NCBI RefSeq assembly: GCF_002150765.1
Contig: NZ_MUYM01000097.1
Location: 1-56,853, forward strand
DNA: 56,853 nt
Direction of reading: 5' to 3'
From: Lentzea kentuckyensis
Lineage (GTDB): Bacteria; Actinomycetota; Actinomycetes; Mycobacteriales; Pseudonocardiaceae
This document shows positions 30,988-39,332 of the stretch, piece by piece; position 1 is the stretch's first letter, and each line of letters starts with the position of its first letter. The translations under genes were made by a program, and so were the position numbers. The notes beneath the pieces were generated by a model. That model made no database searches and was not told the origin of the DNA. It saw nothing but the letters and a program-made list of their open reading frames with translations.

Positions 30988-32232
30988 TCAGCCGGCCGGA
31001 CGCTTGTAGGTGATCGCCAGCCGGAGCGGATGTGAGCGCCACTCGTTGACGGCCATTCCGGCGATCACGCCGATGCCCTCGACCGACTCCGGGGTGGCCG
31101 GTGCGCTGCGGCTCGGCGACCCCGCCAGCGGCCCTTCAACCGGTGGCGGCGAGAACTGGGCGATGACGACCTGCTGTCCTTCGTGCTGCTGCACGATCAG
31201 CAGAACGTGCGGGTTCGCCTGCTCGCCCTGGTTCTGGATCGGTTCGAGCGACAGGTACTCGCCGCGTTCCGCCGCCGCGCCCGTCATCCGGCCGGCCCAC
31301 TTGAACGCGTCCATGACGTCGTCGTCGGAGAGCTCGGCGTCCGCTTCCGGCAGGGTGACCTGCACCAGACGCGTGCTGTGCGCGGTCATCTGGCCGTTGG
31401 TGGTGAAGCGGTCGGGAATCATCGCTTCCCCGGTCTCCAGGTCGATCATGAGCATGTCGCGGAACCTGGTGTCCGCGAGCGGTGACCGGCCCATGAGGCC
31501 CAGGCCGAGCATTTCCTTCAGCTTCGGGTCCGTCATGCGCCAGTACGTCGTCTGCTCCCCGATCTGCAGGCCGACGAAGTCCTTGACCGGCAGGCTGGGC
31601 AGGGCCGTCACCAGGGTCTGGCCGGGTGCGACCGGTGGCGGTGGTGCCTGGACCTGGAACGGCGGCAGCGACGCGAACTGAGGGTCGACTCGTGCCGTGC
31701 GCACGACGTGATGCGCCCACGCGCGCACGCGCGACAACGGGTGGTCGGGGAACCTCGCGTCGTGGCGGGGATCGTCGCCCGCGTGGAACGGCAGCACGCC
31801 TTGGAGTTCGGGCGCGTACGGGTGCGGCTTGACCCAGTTGTGGAACCCGACCTCGGCCGCCAGCACGGCCTCGCGCGTGCCCGTCACGCCTCTTTCCAGC
31901 GCCCCGAGCTGCAACACCGCGCTGCAGTTCGCCTTGGGGATCGTGAAGGAGCAGACGAAGACCTGCCCGTTCGGCTGGTTCGGCAGCGGCATCTTGACGA
32001 TCCGCAGCAACGCAGGCACCCCGGCGAGCTGGACGACGTGCGCCTCGATCAGGCAGCCGGTCTCGCCGTGGATCAGCGCGAGGTCGTGCCTGAGCTTGGG
32101 CAGGTCGTCCAGCCCGGCGGGCAGGTCGGGGACCAGGCCGTAGTAGGTCAGCTCGGCCTGGTCGCCGCTGGCGTGCTGCCAGGTGTTCTGGCCGAGTTGA
32201 CGGAAGCCGGTGGTGTCGAACGAGATGGGCAC
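30988..32232 (-). CDS. Conserved-looking protein of unknown function, 414 residues
   Basis: I do not recognise a family. Seen: no signal peptide or membrane segment; an N-terminal part with SGDQAELTYYGLVPDLPAGLDD; a middle reading LRIVKMPLPNQPNGQVFVCSFTIP, which looks beta-rich; a proline-rich linker (FQVQAPPPPVAPGQ, about residue 195) separating it from a second part with EQTTYWRMTDPKLKEMLG and LSLEPIQNQGEQ. The two halves may be repeats of one fold, but similarity is too weak to assert by eye. Codon use is typical of the window. GTG at 32232. The gene follows phoD by 21 bp and is probably cotranscribed with it. Type VII proximity is a weak hint of an envelope-related or secretion-linked role. 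Confidence 0.75.
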   Translation of the reverse strand: MPISFDTTGFRQLGQNTWQHASGDQAELTYYGLVPDLPAGLDDLPKLRHDLALIHGETGCLIEAHVVQLAGVPALLRIVKMPLPNQPNGQVFVCSFTIPKANCSAVLQLGALERGVTGTREAVLAAEVGFHNWVKPHPYAPELQGVLPFHAGDDPRHDARFPDHPLSRVRAWAHHVVRTARVDPQFASLPPFQVQAPPPPVAPGQTLVTALPSLPVKDFVGLQIGEQTTYWRMTDPKLKEMLGLGLMGRSPLADTRFRDMLMIDLETGEAMIPDRFTTNGQMTAHSTRLVQVTLPEADAELSDDDVMDAFKWAGRMTGAAAERGEYLSLEPIQNQGEQANPHVLLIVQQHEGQQVVIAQFSPPPVEGPLAGSPSRSAPATPESVEGIGVIAGMAVNEWRSHPLRLAITYKRPAG

Positions 32233-32253
32233 GCACCGACCCTACGGCGATCG

Positions 32254-33762
32254 TCAGGCGGCCTTGAGCGTTTTGGACCAGAGCGAAGCACCGGTAGCGT
32301 CGCGCAGCCAGACCGTGAGCTCGTGGCGGTCCGCCTTGACCTCGCCGAAGTGCTGGAAACCGTCCAGCGGCGTGGTGTTGGCGGCGGGTGGGGCGTGCAC
32401 GAACTCCGCCTTCGGGCCGAACGTCGGGTCGAGCGTGTTCGGGCCGAACGCACCGGCGTGCAGCGGTCCGGACACGAACTCCCAGAACGGGTCGAAGTCG
32501 CCCACGGCCGCGCGGTCCGGTGAGTAGTGGTGCGCGGCGGTGTAGTGGACGTCGGCGGTGAGCCACACGGTGTTCTTGACGCGCCGGTTCTTGAGCTCCC
32601 GCAACACCCACGCGATCTCGTGCTCACGGCCGTTGGGCGCGCCCGGCAGGCCGTTCGCGACGCCCTCGATGTCGGTGCCGTCCGGGACGGTGAGGCCGAT
32701 CGGCAGGTCCGCCGCGATGATCTTCCACGTGGCGGTGCTGCGGGCGAGTTCGGTGACGAGCCACTTCGCTTGCGCCGCACCGAGAATCACGCCCGGCTTG
32801 TCCTTCGGCGCGGTGTTCTTGTCCTTGTAGGTGCGCATGTCGAGCACGAAGATCTCGACGTTGCGGCCGTAGGAGAACTTCCGGTACACCCGACCGTCCA
32901 CAGCGCGCTGCTGATCGATCGGCATCCACTCGTGGAACGCCTGGAAAGCGCGCTGTGCCAACACGTCCACGCGCTTCTCGGTGTACTGCGGGAGGTCGAG
33001 GATCTCGCCGGGGTACCAGTTGTTGGTGACCTCGTGGTCGTCCCACTGCGCGAACATCGGGACCTGGGCGGCGAAGCGCCTGAGGTTCTCGTCGAGCAGG
33101 TTGTAGGCGAACTGGCCGCGGTACTCGTCGAGCGTCTCGGCGACCTTGGTCTTCTCCGGCGTGACGAGGTTGCGCCAGATCCGGCCGTCCGGGAGCGCGA
33201 CGGTCTCCTTCATCGGGCCGTCGGAGTAGACGCTGTCACCGCTGTGGATGAAGAAGTCGGGCCGGCGGTCGGCCATGGCCTTGAAGATCGGCATGCCGCC
33301 GATGTCGGGGTTGATGCCCCAGCCCTGGCCCGCGACATCACCGGACCACACGAACCGCACCTCGTCGCGGCCGATCGGGGCGGTGCCGAAGCTGCCGCTG
33401 ACGGACTCGCTGCAGGTCCGGCCGTGCAGGTCCTCGGCGGTGACGCGGTAGTACGCGGTGCGGCCGGGCAGCAGGCCCGACACCCTGACCTGCCCGGTGC
33501 CACCCGTCTCCGGCGTGAGCAACGGACCGCGGATGCGGCGGGAGAAGCGGAAGTTCGGGTCGTTGGACACTTCGACGAGCATCCGGGAGGGACGGTCCGC
33601 GCGGGTCCAGACGATGCCGGCGTCCCAGGTGACGTCGCCGGACTGCACGCCGTGCGTGAGGGTCGGGCGGTCCGTCCTGGCGAGGCTGATGCCGGAGGGC
33701 ACCAGCGCCGCGGCCGTGCCGAGTGCGCCTGCCTTGAACAACGTGCGACGGTCGAAGGTCAT
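32254..33762 (-). CDS. phoD: PhoD-like alkaline phosphatase, Tat-exported
   Basis: 502 residues. Phosphodiesterase/alkaline phosphatase acting outside the membrane. Seen: a twin-arginine signal (DRRTLFKAGALG, about 4-15), an N-terminal Fn3-like domain (about 33-130, VQSGDVTWDAGIVWTRAD), then the metallophosphatase core with WSGDVAGQGWG, HSGDSVYSDGP, MFAQWDDHEVTNNW and WLTADVHYTAAHHY, which supply the Ca/Fe ligands in B. subtilis PhoD. ATG at 33762. A set of three 11-base direct repeats resembling a PHO box lies at 33780-33812, suggesting PhoP control under phosphate limitation. Confidence 0.94.
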   Translation of the reverse strand: MTFDRRTLFKAGALGTAAALVPSGISLARTDRPTLTHGVQSGDVTWDAGIVWTRADRPSRMLVEVSNDPNFRFSRRIRGPLLTPETGGTGQVRVSGLLPGRTAYYRVTAEDLHGRTCSESVSGSFGTAPIGRDEVRFVWSGDVAGQGWGINPDIGGMPIFKAMADRRPDFFIHSGDSVYSDGPMKETVALPDGRIWRNLVTPEKTKVAETLDEYRGQFAYNLLDENLRRFAAQVPMFAQWDDHEVTNNWYPGEILDLPQYTEKRVDVLAQRAFQAFHEWMPIDQQRAVDGRVYRKFSYGRNVEIFVLDMRTYKDKNTAPKDKPGVILGAAQAKWLVTELARSTATWKIIAADLPIGLTVPDGTDIEGVANGLPGAPNGREHEIAWVLRELKNRRVKNTVWLTADVHYTAAHHYSPDRAAVGDFDPFWEFVSGPLHAGAFGPNTLDPTFGPKAEFVHAPPAANTTPLDGFQHFGEVKADRHELTVWLRDATGASLWSKTLKAA

Positions 33763-33779
33763 GCGCGGTTTGTAGTCCG

Positions 33780-33812
33780 CCGTTCTGACCAGTTCTGAAA
33801 CCGGAAGTGAAC
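33780..33812 (-). promoter_or_regulatory. Possible PHO box upstream of phoD
   Basis: On the coding strand three contiguous 11-base units read GTTCACTTCCG, GTTTCAGAACT and GGTCAGAACGG. The first matches the Streptomyces PhoP direct-repeat unit GTTCACC in six of seven bases and the others are weaker. They end 17 bases before the phoD ATG. Position and spacing fit, sequence match is partial. Confidence 0.35.
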
Positions 33813-33834
33813 TCCGACCGTCAGACGTCGTGGA

Positions 33835-34539
33835 TCACGTGAGGCGCTTGAGCCAGTCCGTGATGATCTGGCGTGACGCGGGCGTGGCGTGCACCCACGT
33901 CTGGTGGTTCTGGTCGGTGTACTTGACCACGAGCCAGCGGCCGTCCTCGAAGTCGATCGTGGTGAGGAAGGTCTTGGCCCGCTGCCGGCCCTCGCCGTTG
34001 CGCTTGGCGGCGTAGAGCTTCGCCGTGCCCTTGCGGGGCTGGGCGAGCAGCTTGCGCAGCGAGATCGACGGCGAGACCATGCCCGGCTGGTGCACGTTGA
34101 TCTCCGACGCGTGCACGTTGATCGACGCGCCGCGACCGGCCGGCACGTCCGGCAGCTGCATCGCGAGGACCTCCGGCGCGTTCTCCGGCCGGATCGGGTG
34201 CAGCTGCACGTACCCGTTGTCGTGCACGGCGAGCACACCGTGCTGCGAGTTCGCCGCGACCACCACGGGCCTGGTCTCGCTCGGCGTGACGGCGATCCAC
34301 GCCGAGTAGTCCTCGTCCGCCTTGGCGATCAGGTGCAGCGTGCCCCGGACGTCCGGGTGGTCCAGCCCGACCCTGCGCAGCTCGCCGATGACGTCGCGCT
34401 CGATCATCGCGCGCTCGTCCTCGGTCTCACCGGGCGAGTCGACGTGCAGCGCCGGGTGGTACTCCCCCAGCTTCTCCTGCTTCCACAGCACGTCGAAGGC
34501 GAGGTCGGACAGCTGAATGGACGAGCGCAGCACGCTCAC
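33835..34539 (-). CDS. EspG-family ESX secretion-associated protein
   Basis: 234 residues, cytosolic. Seen: the EspG start pattern LSDLAFDVLWKQEKLGEYHPALHV-like segment (residues about 10-33), then SPGETEDERAMIERDVIGELRRVGL, and a C-terminal part with DFEDGRWLVVKYTD and WVHATPASRQIITDWL. EspG proteins of mycobacteria bind PE/PPE cargo and keep it competent for type VII export. GTG at 34539 overlaps the stop of the Gly-rich PPE-like gene (GTGA), making it the last gene of a four-gene coupled cassette. No EccC or other ESX core gene is in the window. Confidence 0.82.
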   Translation of the reverse strand: MSVLRSSIQLSDLAFDVLWKQEKLGEYHPALHVDSPGETEDERAMIERDVIGELRRVGLDHPDVRGTLHLIAKADEDYSAWIAVTPSETRPVVVAANSQHGVLAVHDNGYVQLHPIRPENAPEVLAMQLPDVPAGRGASINVHASEINVHQPGMVSPSISLRKLLAQPRKGTAKLYAAKRNGEGRQRAKTFLTTIDFEDGRWLVVKYTDQNHQTWVHATPASRQIITDWLKRLT

Positions 34540-35843
34540 CCCCCGATCGTCGGCGGTGCGACCATCGGCATGTCACCGATGATCTCGTTCGTGTTCTCCT
34601 CGTTGATGAGGTAGTCGGCCGACTTGTGCTCCAGGTCGTCCTCCCCCTCACCCTTCTGACCGTGACCGCCCATACCGCCCGCACCGGCAGCGCCGGCCCG
34701 GCCACCCGCGCCGGCGCCACCACGACCACCGGCGTTCGGCCCGGTCTCACCCATGCCGCCGAACACCCCGGACTTGCCGCCGGGCTGCTGTCCCGCGCTG
34801 CTACCGGTGCCGGTACCGCTGCCACCGAGGCCACCGCCGCCGAACCGTCCGCTGCCGCTGCCGCTGCCGCTGCCGCCGCCGAGCTTGCCCGCGCCACCGC
34901 CGCCGGGACCACGCCCCGCGCCGCCACCGGGACCACGACCGGAACCGCCGGGGCCACCGCCCAGGCCCGGACCGCCTGGCACGCCGATCGGCGGGATGCC
35001 CGTGTTCGGCGGCCGTTCGATCACGCTGCCGGCGGGCGGCTTGCCACCACCGGTGAGGTCACCGGGCTTGGGGCCGCCGGTGGTGCCTTCGCCGGGGGTC
35101 AGGCCACTGGTAGTGGTGCTGTCGTGGCCGCCCGTCAGAGAGCCGGGCGGGTTCCAGGTGTCGCCGGTCGTGCCCTGCGGCGAACCGGTGGTGTTCGGGA
35201 CACCGGTGTGGCCGGTGGGTCGTCCGGTGTTGCTGGTGTTCGTCGTGTTGTGTTCGCCGTTGCCGTTGCCGGTGTTGATGACCTCGACGTTCAACGTGTC
35301 CGCCGTGACGCCGGGGAACTCCTTGGGCAGGTCACCGCGGTTGGTGTTGCTGGCGCTCTGGAACTCGCTGTAGATCTTGCGGTTGTACGCCTCTTTGGAG
35401 TTGTAGCTGTTGACGGCGTCCTCGGCGTCGGTGTCCCAAGGTGAGATGTCGTCCCAGAAGCCGGTGTCCGGCTTCTTCTCCGGCATGTCCTTGAGCTGAC
35501 TCTTGTTGTAGTTGAACTGGTAGACCTGGTTCGACAGCGAGTGGTCAGCCTGCCGGAGCGCGTCCTGCATCTGGATCATGGCCTGGTTGATCGGGTTGGC
35601 TGCGGCCTGAGCCGCGTCCGCACTCGCCCCGGTCCACGCCTCGCCGAGCGTCTCGCCGACCTTCTTCAGCCGTGCCTCGACACCGGCGTAGGTCCGCTCC
35701 AACTCCGAGGCCTTGTTCGCCGCGTTCTGCGCCGAAGCGGTGCCCGGCCCGCTGGTCATCTGCGTGTAGATCTGGTAGCCGGAGAGCCCGTCCGCGCGGG
35801 TGTTGTCCTCCGAATAGCAGCTGGGCGGGACGGACCGTGTCAT
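34536..35843 (-). CDS. WXG/PPE-like type VII substrate with glycine-rich tail
   Basis: 435 residues. Seen: an N-terminal helical hairpin (about 18-125) with a WTG turn (Trp70-Thr71-Gly72) typical of WXG100/PPE-like proteins; a middle part with an NTTNTSNTGRPTG-type Thr/Asn/Gly linker; a very Gly/Pro-rich section (about 235-400); and an acidic C-terminus (GEDDLEHKSADYLINEEN). The architecture fits an exported type VII substrate whose tail crosses or coats the envelope (inference). ATG at 35843 overlaps the DUF3558 stop as ATGA; the EspG gene follows with another 4-base overlap. EspG would be its chaperone. Confidence 0.8.
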   Translation of the reverse strand: MTRSVPPSCYSEDNTRADGLSGYQIYTQMTSGPGTASAQNAANKASELERTYAGVEARLKKVGETLGEAWTGASADAAQAAANPINQAMIQMQDALRQADHSLSNQVYQFNYNKSQLKDMPEKKPDTGFWDDISPWDTDAEDAVNSYNSKEAYNRKIYSEFQSASNTNRGDLPKEFPGVTADTLNVEVINTGNGNGEHNTTNTSNTGRPTGHTGVPNTTGSPQGTTGDTWNPPGSLTGGHDSTTTSGLTPGEGTTGGPKPGDLTGGGKPPAGSVIERPPNTGIPPIGVPGGPGLGGGPGGSGRGPGGGAGRGPGGGGAGKLGGGSGSGSGSGRFGGGGLGGSGTGTGSSAGQQPGGKSGVFGGMGETGPNAGGRGGAGAGGRAGAAGAGGMGGHGQKGEGEDDLEHKSADYLINEENTNEIIGDMPMVAPPTIGG

Positions 35844-36460
35844 CTCACACCTGCCTTGATCGTCGTGATTGCCAGGTTCGCGAACTCGGTGACCCCAGCG
35901 CACGGGTCCGCGAAGTACTTGCTCTTCTCATCGCTGAGGAAGGTGAAGGTGATCGCCCGCTCGTCTGACGCGCCGACGACGATCTCGCAGTTGCCGTCCT
36001 TGCGCAGGTCGACGGCGAGGGCGACGGCCACGGGGTGGCCCTGGATCGCGGGCCGCTCCTCGAAGACGGGGTACTTGCTCTTCTTGGCGTAGATGGAGTT
36101 GAGGCTCGTCCCCGAGGGGAGGACGACCATGCCCAAGGACATCGCCGCCGGGGTGAACGTGCCGGACCACTGGCAGGCGGGACCTGGAGCGCCGGCGTTC
36201 ACCGATCCGGTGACACCGGGCAGGCCGTAGGCAGTCAACTGTGCCGCCGTGACCGCGTTGCACGGTGCGGCCTCGACGGCCGTCAGGTTGAGCGGGCTCG
36301 AGACCTTGGGCGCTCCGCCACTGTCGCCGCTACTGGCAGTGGGCTGGGTCGCAGTCGTCGGCGTGCCGGTGGTACCGCCGCCGGTGCCGCAGCCCGCCAG
36401 CAACACGAGTGCGGCGGTACCTGCGACGATGTTTCGGATGCGCAACTGCTCAGTCCTCAC
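35840..36460 (-). CDS. DUF3558 lipoprotein
   Basis: 206 residues. Seen: a lipoprotein signal with lipobox LLAGC (Cys24), a Thr/Ser-rich spacer, and a DUF3558 domain with PCNAVTAAQLTAYGLPG and ACQWSG, where two Cys pairs typical of the family are present (CNAV, CQWS, CEIV, CAGV). DUF3558 lipoproteins accompany PPE/EspG genes in Pseudonocardiaceae; function unknown. GTG at 36460 overlaps the upstream gene stop by 4 bases (GTGA). Confidence 0.88.
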   Translation of the reverse strand: MRTEQLRIRNIVAGTAALVLLAGCGTGGGTTGTPTTATQPTASSGDSGGAPKVSSPLNLTAVEAAPCNAVTAAQLTAYGLPGVTGSVNAGAPGPACQWSGTFTPAAMSLGMVVLPSGTSLNSIYAKKSKYPVFEERPAIQGHPVAVALAVDLRKDGNCEIVVGASDERAITFTFLSDEKSKYFADPCAGVTEFANLAITTIKAGVR

Positions 36461-36756
36461 GGCTTGAAGTTGTCCTTGTTGCCCTGCTCGGTCTGCTCGT
36501 ACTGAGCCAGCGTGGCCTTCAGGTTCTGAATCCGGGTCAGCAGCACCTTGCGCAGTTCGTCGTTCGACTTCTGGTGCGCCGCGCCCGCGGTCACAGCCCA
36601 GTTGTTGTAGACCACGCTCGGCCGATCCTCCCCCGCAGCCTCGACTTTGATCAGCGCGTCACCCGTCGTATAGGCCTTCTCGAGCTCCAGGCTGATCGAC
36701 TCGTACTCCTTGATGGCAGCGCGCAGTGTATCGAGATCGACTTTGGTCCCACTCAT
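36457..36756 (-). CDS. Small helical WXG100/PE-like protein heading the EspG cassette
   Basis: 99 residues, almost entirely helical by composition, with two amphipathic stretches (VDLDTLRAAIKEYESISLE at 6-24 and NDELRKVLLTRIQNLKATL at about 68-86) and a loop containing YNNW, a weak counterpart of the WXG turn. Predicted partner of the PPE-like protein two genes downstream. ATG at 36756 was chosen: GGAGGG lies about 9 bases upstream, and the extra 11 upstream residues are not helical. Family assignment is inference from length and context. Confidence 0.72.
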   Translation of the reverse strand: MSGTKVDLDTLRAAIKEYESISLELEKAYTTGDALIKVEAAGEDRPSVVYNNWAVTAGAAHQKSNDELRKVLLTRIQNLKATLAQYEQTEQGNKDNFKP

Positions 36757-36791
36757 CCCCAGCACCCTCCCCTGAATATCGTGCGCCAAGC

Positions 36792-36821
36792 AGCATAGCG
36801 CGAGGCCCAGGGCCTTGTCCC
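36792..36821 (-). promoter_or_regulatory. Likely promoter of the EspG cassette
   Basis: On the coding strand GGGACA (36816-36821) is followed after 18 bases by TATGCT (36792-36797), close to the TTGACA/TATAAT consensus, about 36 bases before the first ATG. The 143-bp gap is shared with a divergent lipoprotein gene. Confidence 0.45.
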
Positions 36822-36899
36822 AGCTTCAAACCACGTTCGGGTGAACACGTCGAAGTGTCACCTGGGCATTGGGACAAGCAACAGGGTACGAAGTGCGAC

Positions 36900-37598
36900 A
36901 TGCGTCGTTCTTTGGTGCTTTTCGTCAGCACCGCAATGCTTCTCGCCGCCTGCACGTCACCCAAGCCGGTGGCAGCCCCGAAGATCACACCGCCTGCCCC
37001 GGCGGCCGGTGCTCAGGCGGACTGCGCTGAGCTCATCGCCATGGAGGACTCGCGGTGCCTGGGATGGGCGGCGCCTGAGCCGCACGGGTTCTTCGACGTC
37101 CGGCGGATCAACAACGAGACGGCCGGCACCGGCAAGGAGATTGAGTGGGGTCCCTATTACTGGTGCGCCGTACTGAATGACAACGTCGTCAAGGACGCAT
37201 TGGGATCAACGGATGTCGCGCGGCTCGTCACCGACAAGTTCTACTGCCAAATAGTGGTGCGCGGACACAAGGCGAGTGGAATTTACACCAAGCTTTCCGT
37301 TTACCTCTCGCCCTATGAGCCGGGCAATCCGGCATTCGACTGGTTCGTCGAGCCGAACGAACTCGGAGAGGTCGGCGAGTACAAGGGCCGGAAGGTCACG
37401 CGCAACGACAAGCTGAGCTACCCGTCCAGCGACCGCATCCAGTACACGGTGGAGATCCCCGGCCACGGCTCGGTGTGGAACCTCGAGCTGCAGCGGAGCA
37501 CGTCCAACCCGAGGCTGGAGTTCACGTCCGATCTCGCGGACGCCGAGCGACGGACCAGGGTGGCCATCGACGCGTTGATGGCCTACGACCAGACGTGA
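36900..37598 (+). CDS. Lipoprotein of unknown function
   Basis: 232 residues. Seen: a lipoprotein signal with lipobox LLAAC (Cys18), a Pro/Ala-rich linker, then a beta-rich domain with ECs-like Cys pairs (DCAEL, RCLGW, YWCAVL, YCQIVV). It resembles DUF3558-type lipoproteins in size and Cys spacing but the match is not convincing. Divergent from the EspG cassette, so it may be coregulated with it. It lies one base from the convergent DUF4233 gene. Local base composition is lower in GC than its neighbours (several TTT, AAT and ATT codons), hinting at a different history. Confidence 0.78.
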   Translation: MRRSLVLFVSTAMLLAACTSPKPVAAPKITPPAPAAGAQADCAELIAMEDSRCLGWAAPEPHGFFDVRRINNETAGTGKEIEWGPYYWCAVLNDNVVKDALGSTDVARLVTDKFYCQIVVRGHKASGIYTKLSVYLSPYEPGNPAFDWFVEPNELGEVGEYKGRKVTRNDKLSYPSSDRIQYTVEIPGHGSVWNLELQRSTSNPRLEFTSDLADAERRTRVAIDALMAYDQT

Positions 37599-37994
37599 TC
37601 AGCCAGCTTGCTGTTGCTGCGCGGGCAGGCGACCCTCCGCCATCCGCTTGAGCAGGTCCTTGCGCAGCCACAGCAGGTAGGCCCACACCAGGCCGAAGAT
37701 CACGCCGATCACGCCGAGAGCGGGCAGCAGCAGCCACGACGCGATCAGCAGCACGTGCAGCGACACCACGGCGGCGATGGCCCACGGGCGGCGGACGAAG
37801 GCGCACATCGCGATGAACACCGCGATGAAGCCGAACGCCACCCAGCCCGCCAGGGAGGTGACGCCACCGTGCAGCTTGGCGATCACCGGCAGGGCCAGGG
37901 CGACGACGATGACCTCGAGGATCAGCGTGCCGGCCATGATGCCCCGGAACGCCTTCATCGGGTCCTTCTTCAACGGGGCCGGGGCCTCGCTCAT
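37599..37994 (-). CDS. DUF4233 membrane protein
   Basis: 131 residues with four predicted helices (LILEVIVVALALPVIAKL, VAFGFIAVFIAMCAFV, AAVVSLHVLLIASWLLL, GVIFGLVWAYLLWL) and a Gln-rich tail. The family is found in actinobacteria directly after folC; its role is unknown. ATG at 37994 overlaps the folC stop (ATGA), so translation is coupled. Confidence 0.9.
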   Translation of the reverse strand: MSEAPAPLKKDPMKAFRGIMAGTLILEVIVVALALPVIAKLHGGVTSLAGWVAFGFIAVFIAMCAFVRRPWAIAAVVSLHVLLIASWLLLPALGVIGVIFGLVWAYLLWLRKDLLKRMAEGRLPAQQQQAG

Positions 37995-39328
37995 GCCGGC
38001 TCCTTCCCGAACAGCGCGCGGGCCTCGCCCGCGGTGACCACGGAGCCGGTGACGATGACGCCGCCGCCGGAGAGTTCGTCCTCGGTCAGGTGGATGGCTT
38101 CCTCGATGGCGTCGTCGAGCCGCGGGCGGACCTCGAAGCGGTCCTCGCCGAAGATCGGGATGGCCAGGCCGGCCAGGACGTCCGGGTCCATGGCGCGCGG
38201 GGAGGAGTTGGTGGTGATCACCAGCTCCTGCACGACGGGCTCCAGGGCGGAGAGGATGCCTTCTGCGTCCTTGTCGGACATGACGGCTACCACCGCGACG
38301 AGCTTGCGGAAGCCGAACTCCGAGTCCAGGGCGCGAGCCAGGGCCGCGGCGCCGTGCGGGTTGTGGGCCGCGTCGACGAACACGTTGGGGGCGGAGCGGA
38401 CGCGCTCCAGGCGACCTGGGGTGACCACGGAGGCGAAGCCCTCGCGGACGGCCTGCACGTCCAGCTGGCGGTCCGGGCCGGCGCCGAAGAACGCCTCGAC
38501 CGCGGCGAGGGCCAGTGCCGCGTTGGCCGCCTGGTGTTCGCCGTGCAGCGGAAGGAAGATGTCCTCGTAGACGCCGCCGAGGCCCTGCAACGTCACCAGC
38601 TGGCCGCCGACGGCCACGGCGCGCGAGACCACGCCGAACTCGCTGCCGAACCGCGCCACCATGGCGTCCACGGCGGCCACGCGTTCGAGGATGACCTTCA
38701 TGGCTTCCGGCGTCTGCTCGCCGACGATCGCGACCGAGCCGGGCTTGATGATGCCGGCCTTCTCGGTGGCGATGTCCTCGATGCGGGTTCCGAGGTACTC
38801 GGTGTGGTCGAGGCCGATCGGGGTCAGCACGGCGATGCGGGCGTCCGCGATGGACGTCGCGTCCCACGTGCCGCCCATGCCCACCTCGACCACGGCCACG
38901 TCGACCGGGGCGTCCGCGAACGCCGCGTACGCCATGCCGGTGAGCAGCTCGAACTTGCTCATCCGGATCTCGGACTGGCTGTCCACCATCCCGACGTACG
39001 GCTCGATGTCGCGGTAGACCTCGACGTAGCGCTCGGGGCTGATCGGCTGGTTGTCGAGGCTGATCCGCTCGGTCGCGAGCTGCAGGTGCGGGCTCGTGTA
39101 CCGGCCGGTGCGCAGGCCGATGCGCGTGAAGAGCGCATCGGCCATGCGCGACGTCGACGTCTTGCCGTTCGTGCCCGTCAGCTGCACGACCGGGTAGTTC
39201 GTGTGGGGGTCGCCCAGCACGTGCGCCAGCGCCTTGATCCGGTCCAGCGACGGCTCGAGCTTGGTCTCGGGCCACCGCTGGTTGAGCTCGTTCTCGACGT
39301 CGAGGAACTCGTCGAGGTTGATGTCCAC
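37991..39328 (-). CDS. folC: Bifunctional folylpolyglutamate/dihydrofolate synthase
   Basis: 445 residues. Adds glutamate to folates and, in the bifunctional form, to dihydropteroate. Seen: the P-loop QLTGTNGKTSTSRM, the omega-like region GRYTSPHLQLATERI, VEVGMGGTWDATS, LDHTEYLGTRIEDIATEKAGI and the C-terminal FVDAAHNPHGAAALA. Start GTG at 39328 with GGAGG about 9 bases upstream. Sits 4 bp after valS, the classic valS-folC order. Confidence 0.97.
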   Translation of the reverse strand: MDINLDEFLDVENELNQRWPETKLEPSLDRIKALAHVLGDPHTNYPVVQLTGTNGKTSTSRMADALFTRIGLRTGRYTSPHLQLATERISLDNQPISPERYVEVYRDIEPYVGMVDSQSEIRMSKFELLTGMAYAAFADAPVDVAVVEVGMGGTWDATSIADARIAVLTPIGLDHTEYLGTRIEDIATEKAGIIKPGSVAIVGEQTPEAMKVILERVAAVDAMVARFGSEFGVVSRAVAVGGQLVTLQGLGGVYEDIFLPLHGEHQAANAALALAAVEAFFGAGPDRQLDVQAVREGFASVVTPGRLERVRSAPNVFVDAAHNPHGAAALARALDSEFGFRKLVAVVAVMSDKDAEGILSALEPVVQELVITTNSSPRAMDPDVLAGLAIPIFGEDRFEVRPRLDDAIEEAIHLTEDELSGGGVIVTGSVVTAGEARALFGKEPA

Positions 39329-39332
39329 GGAA

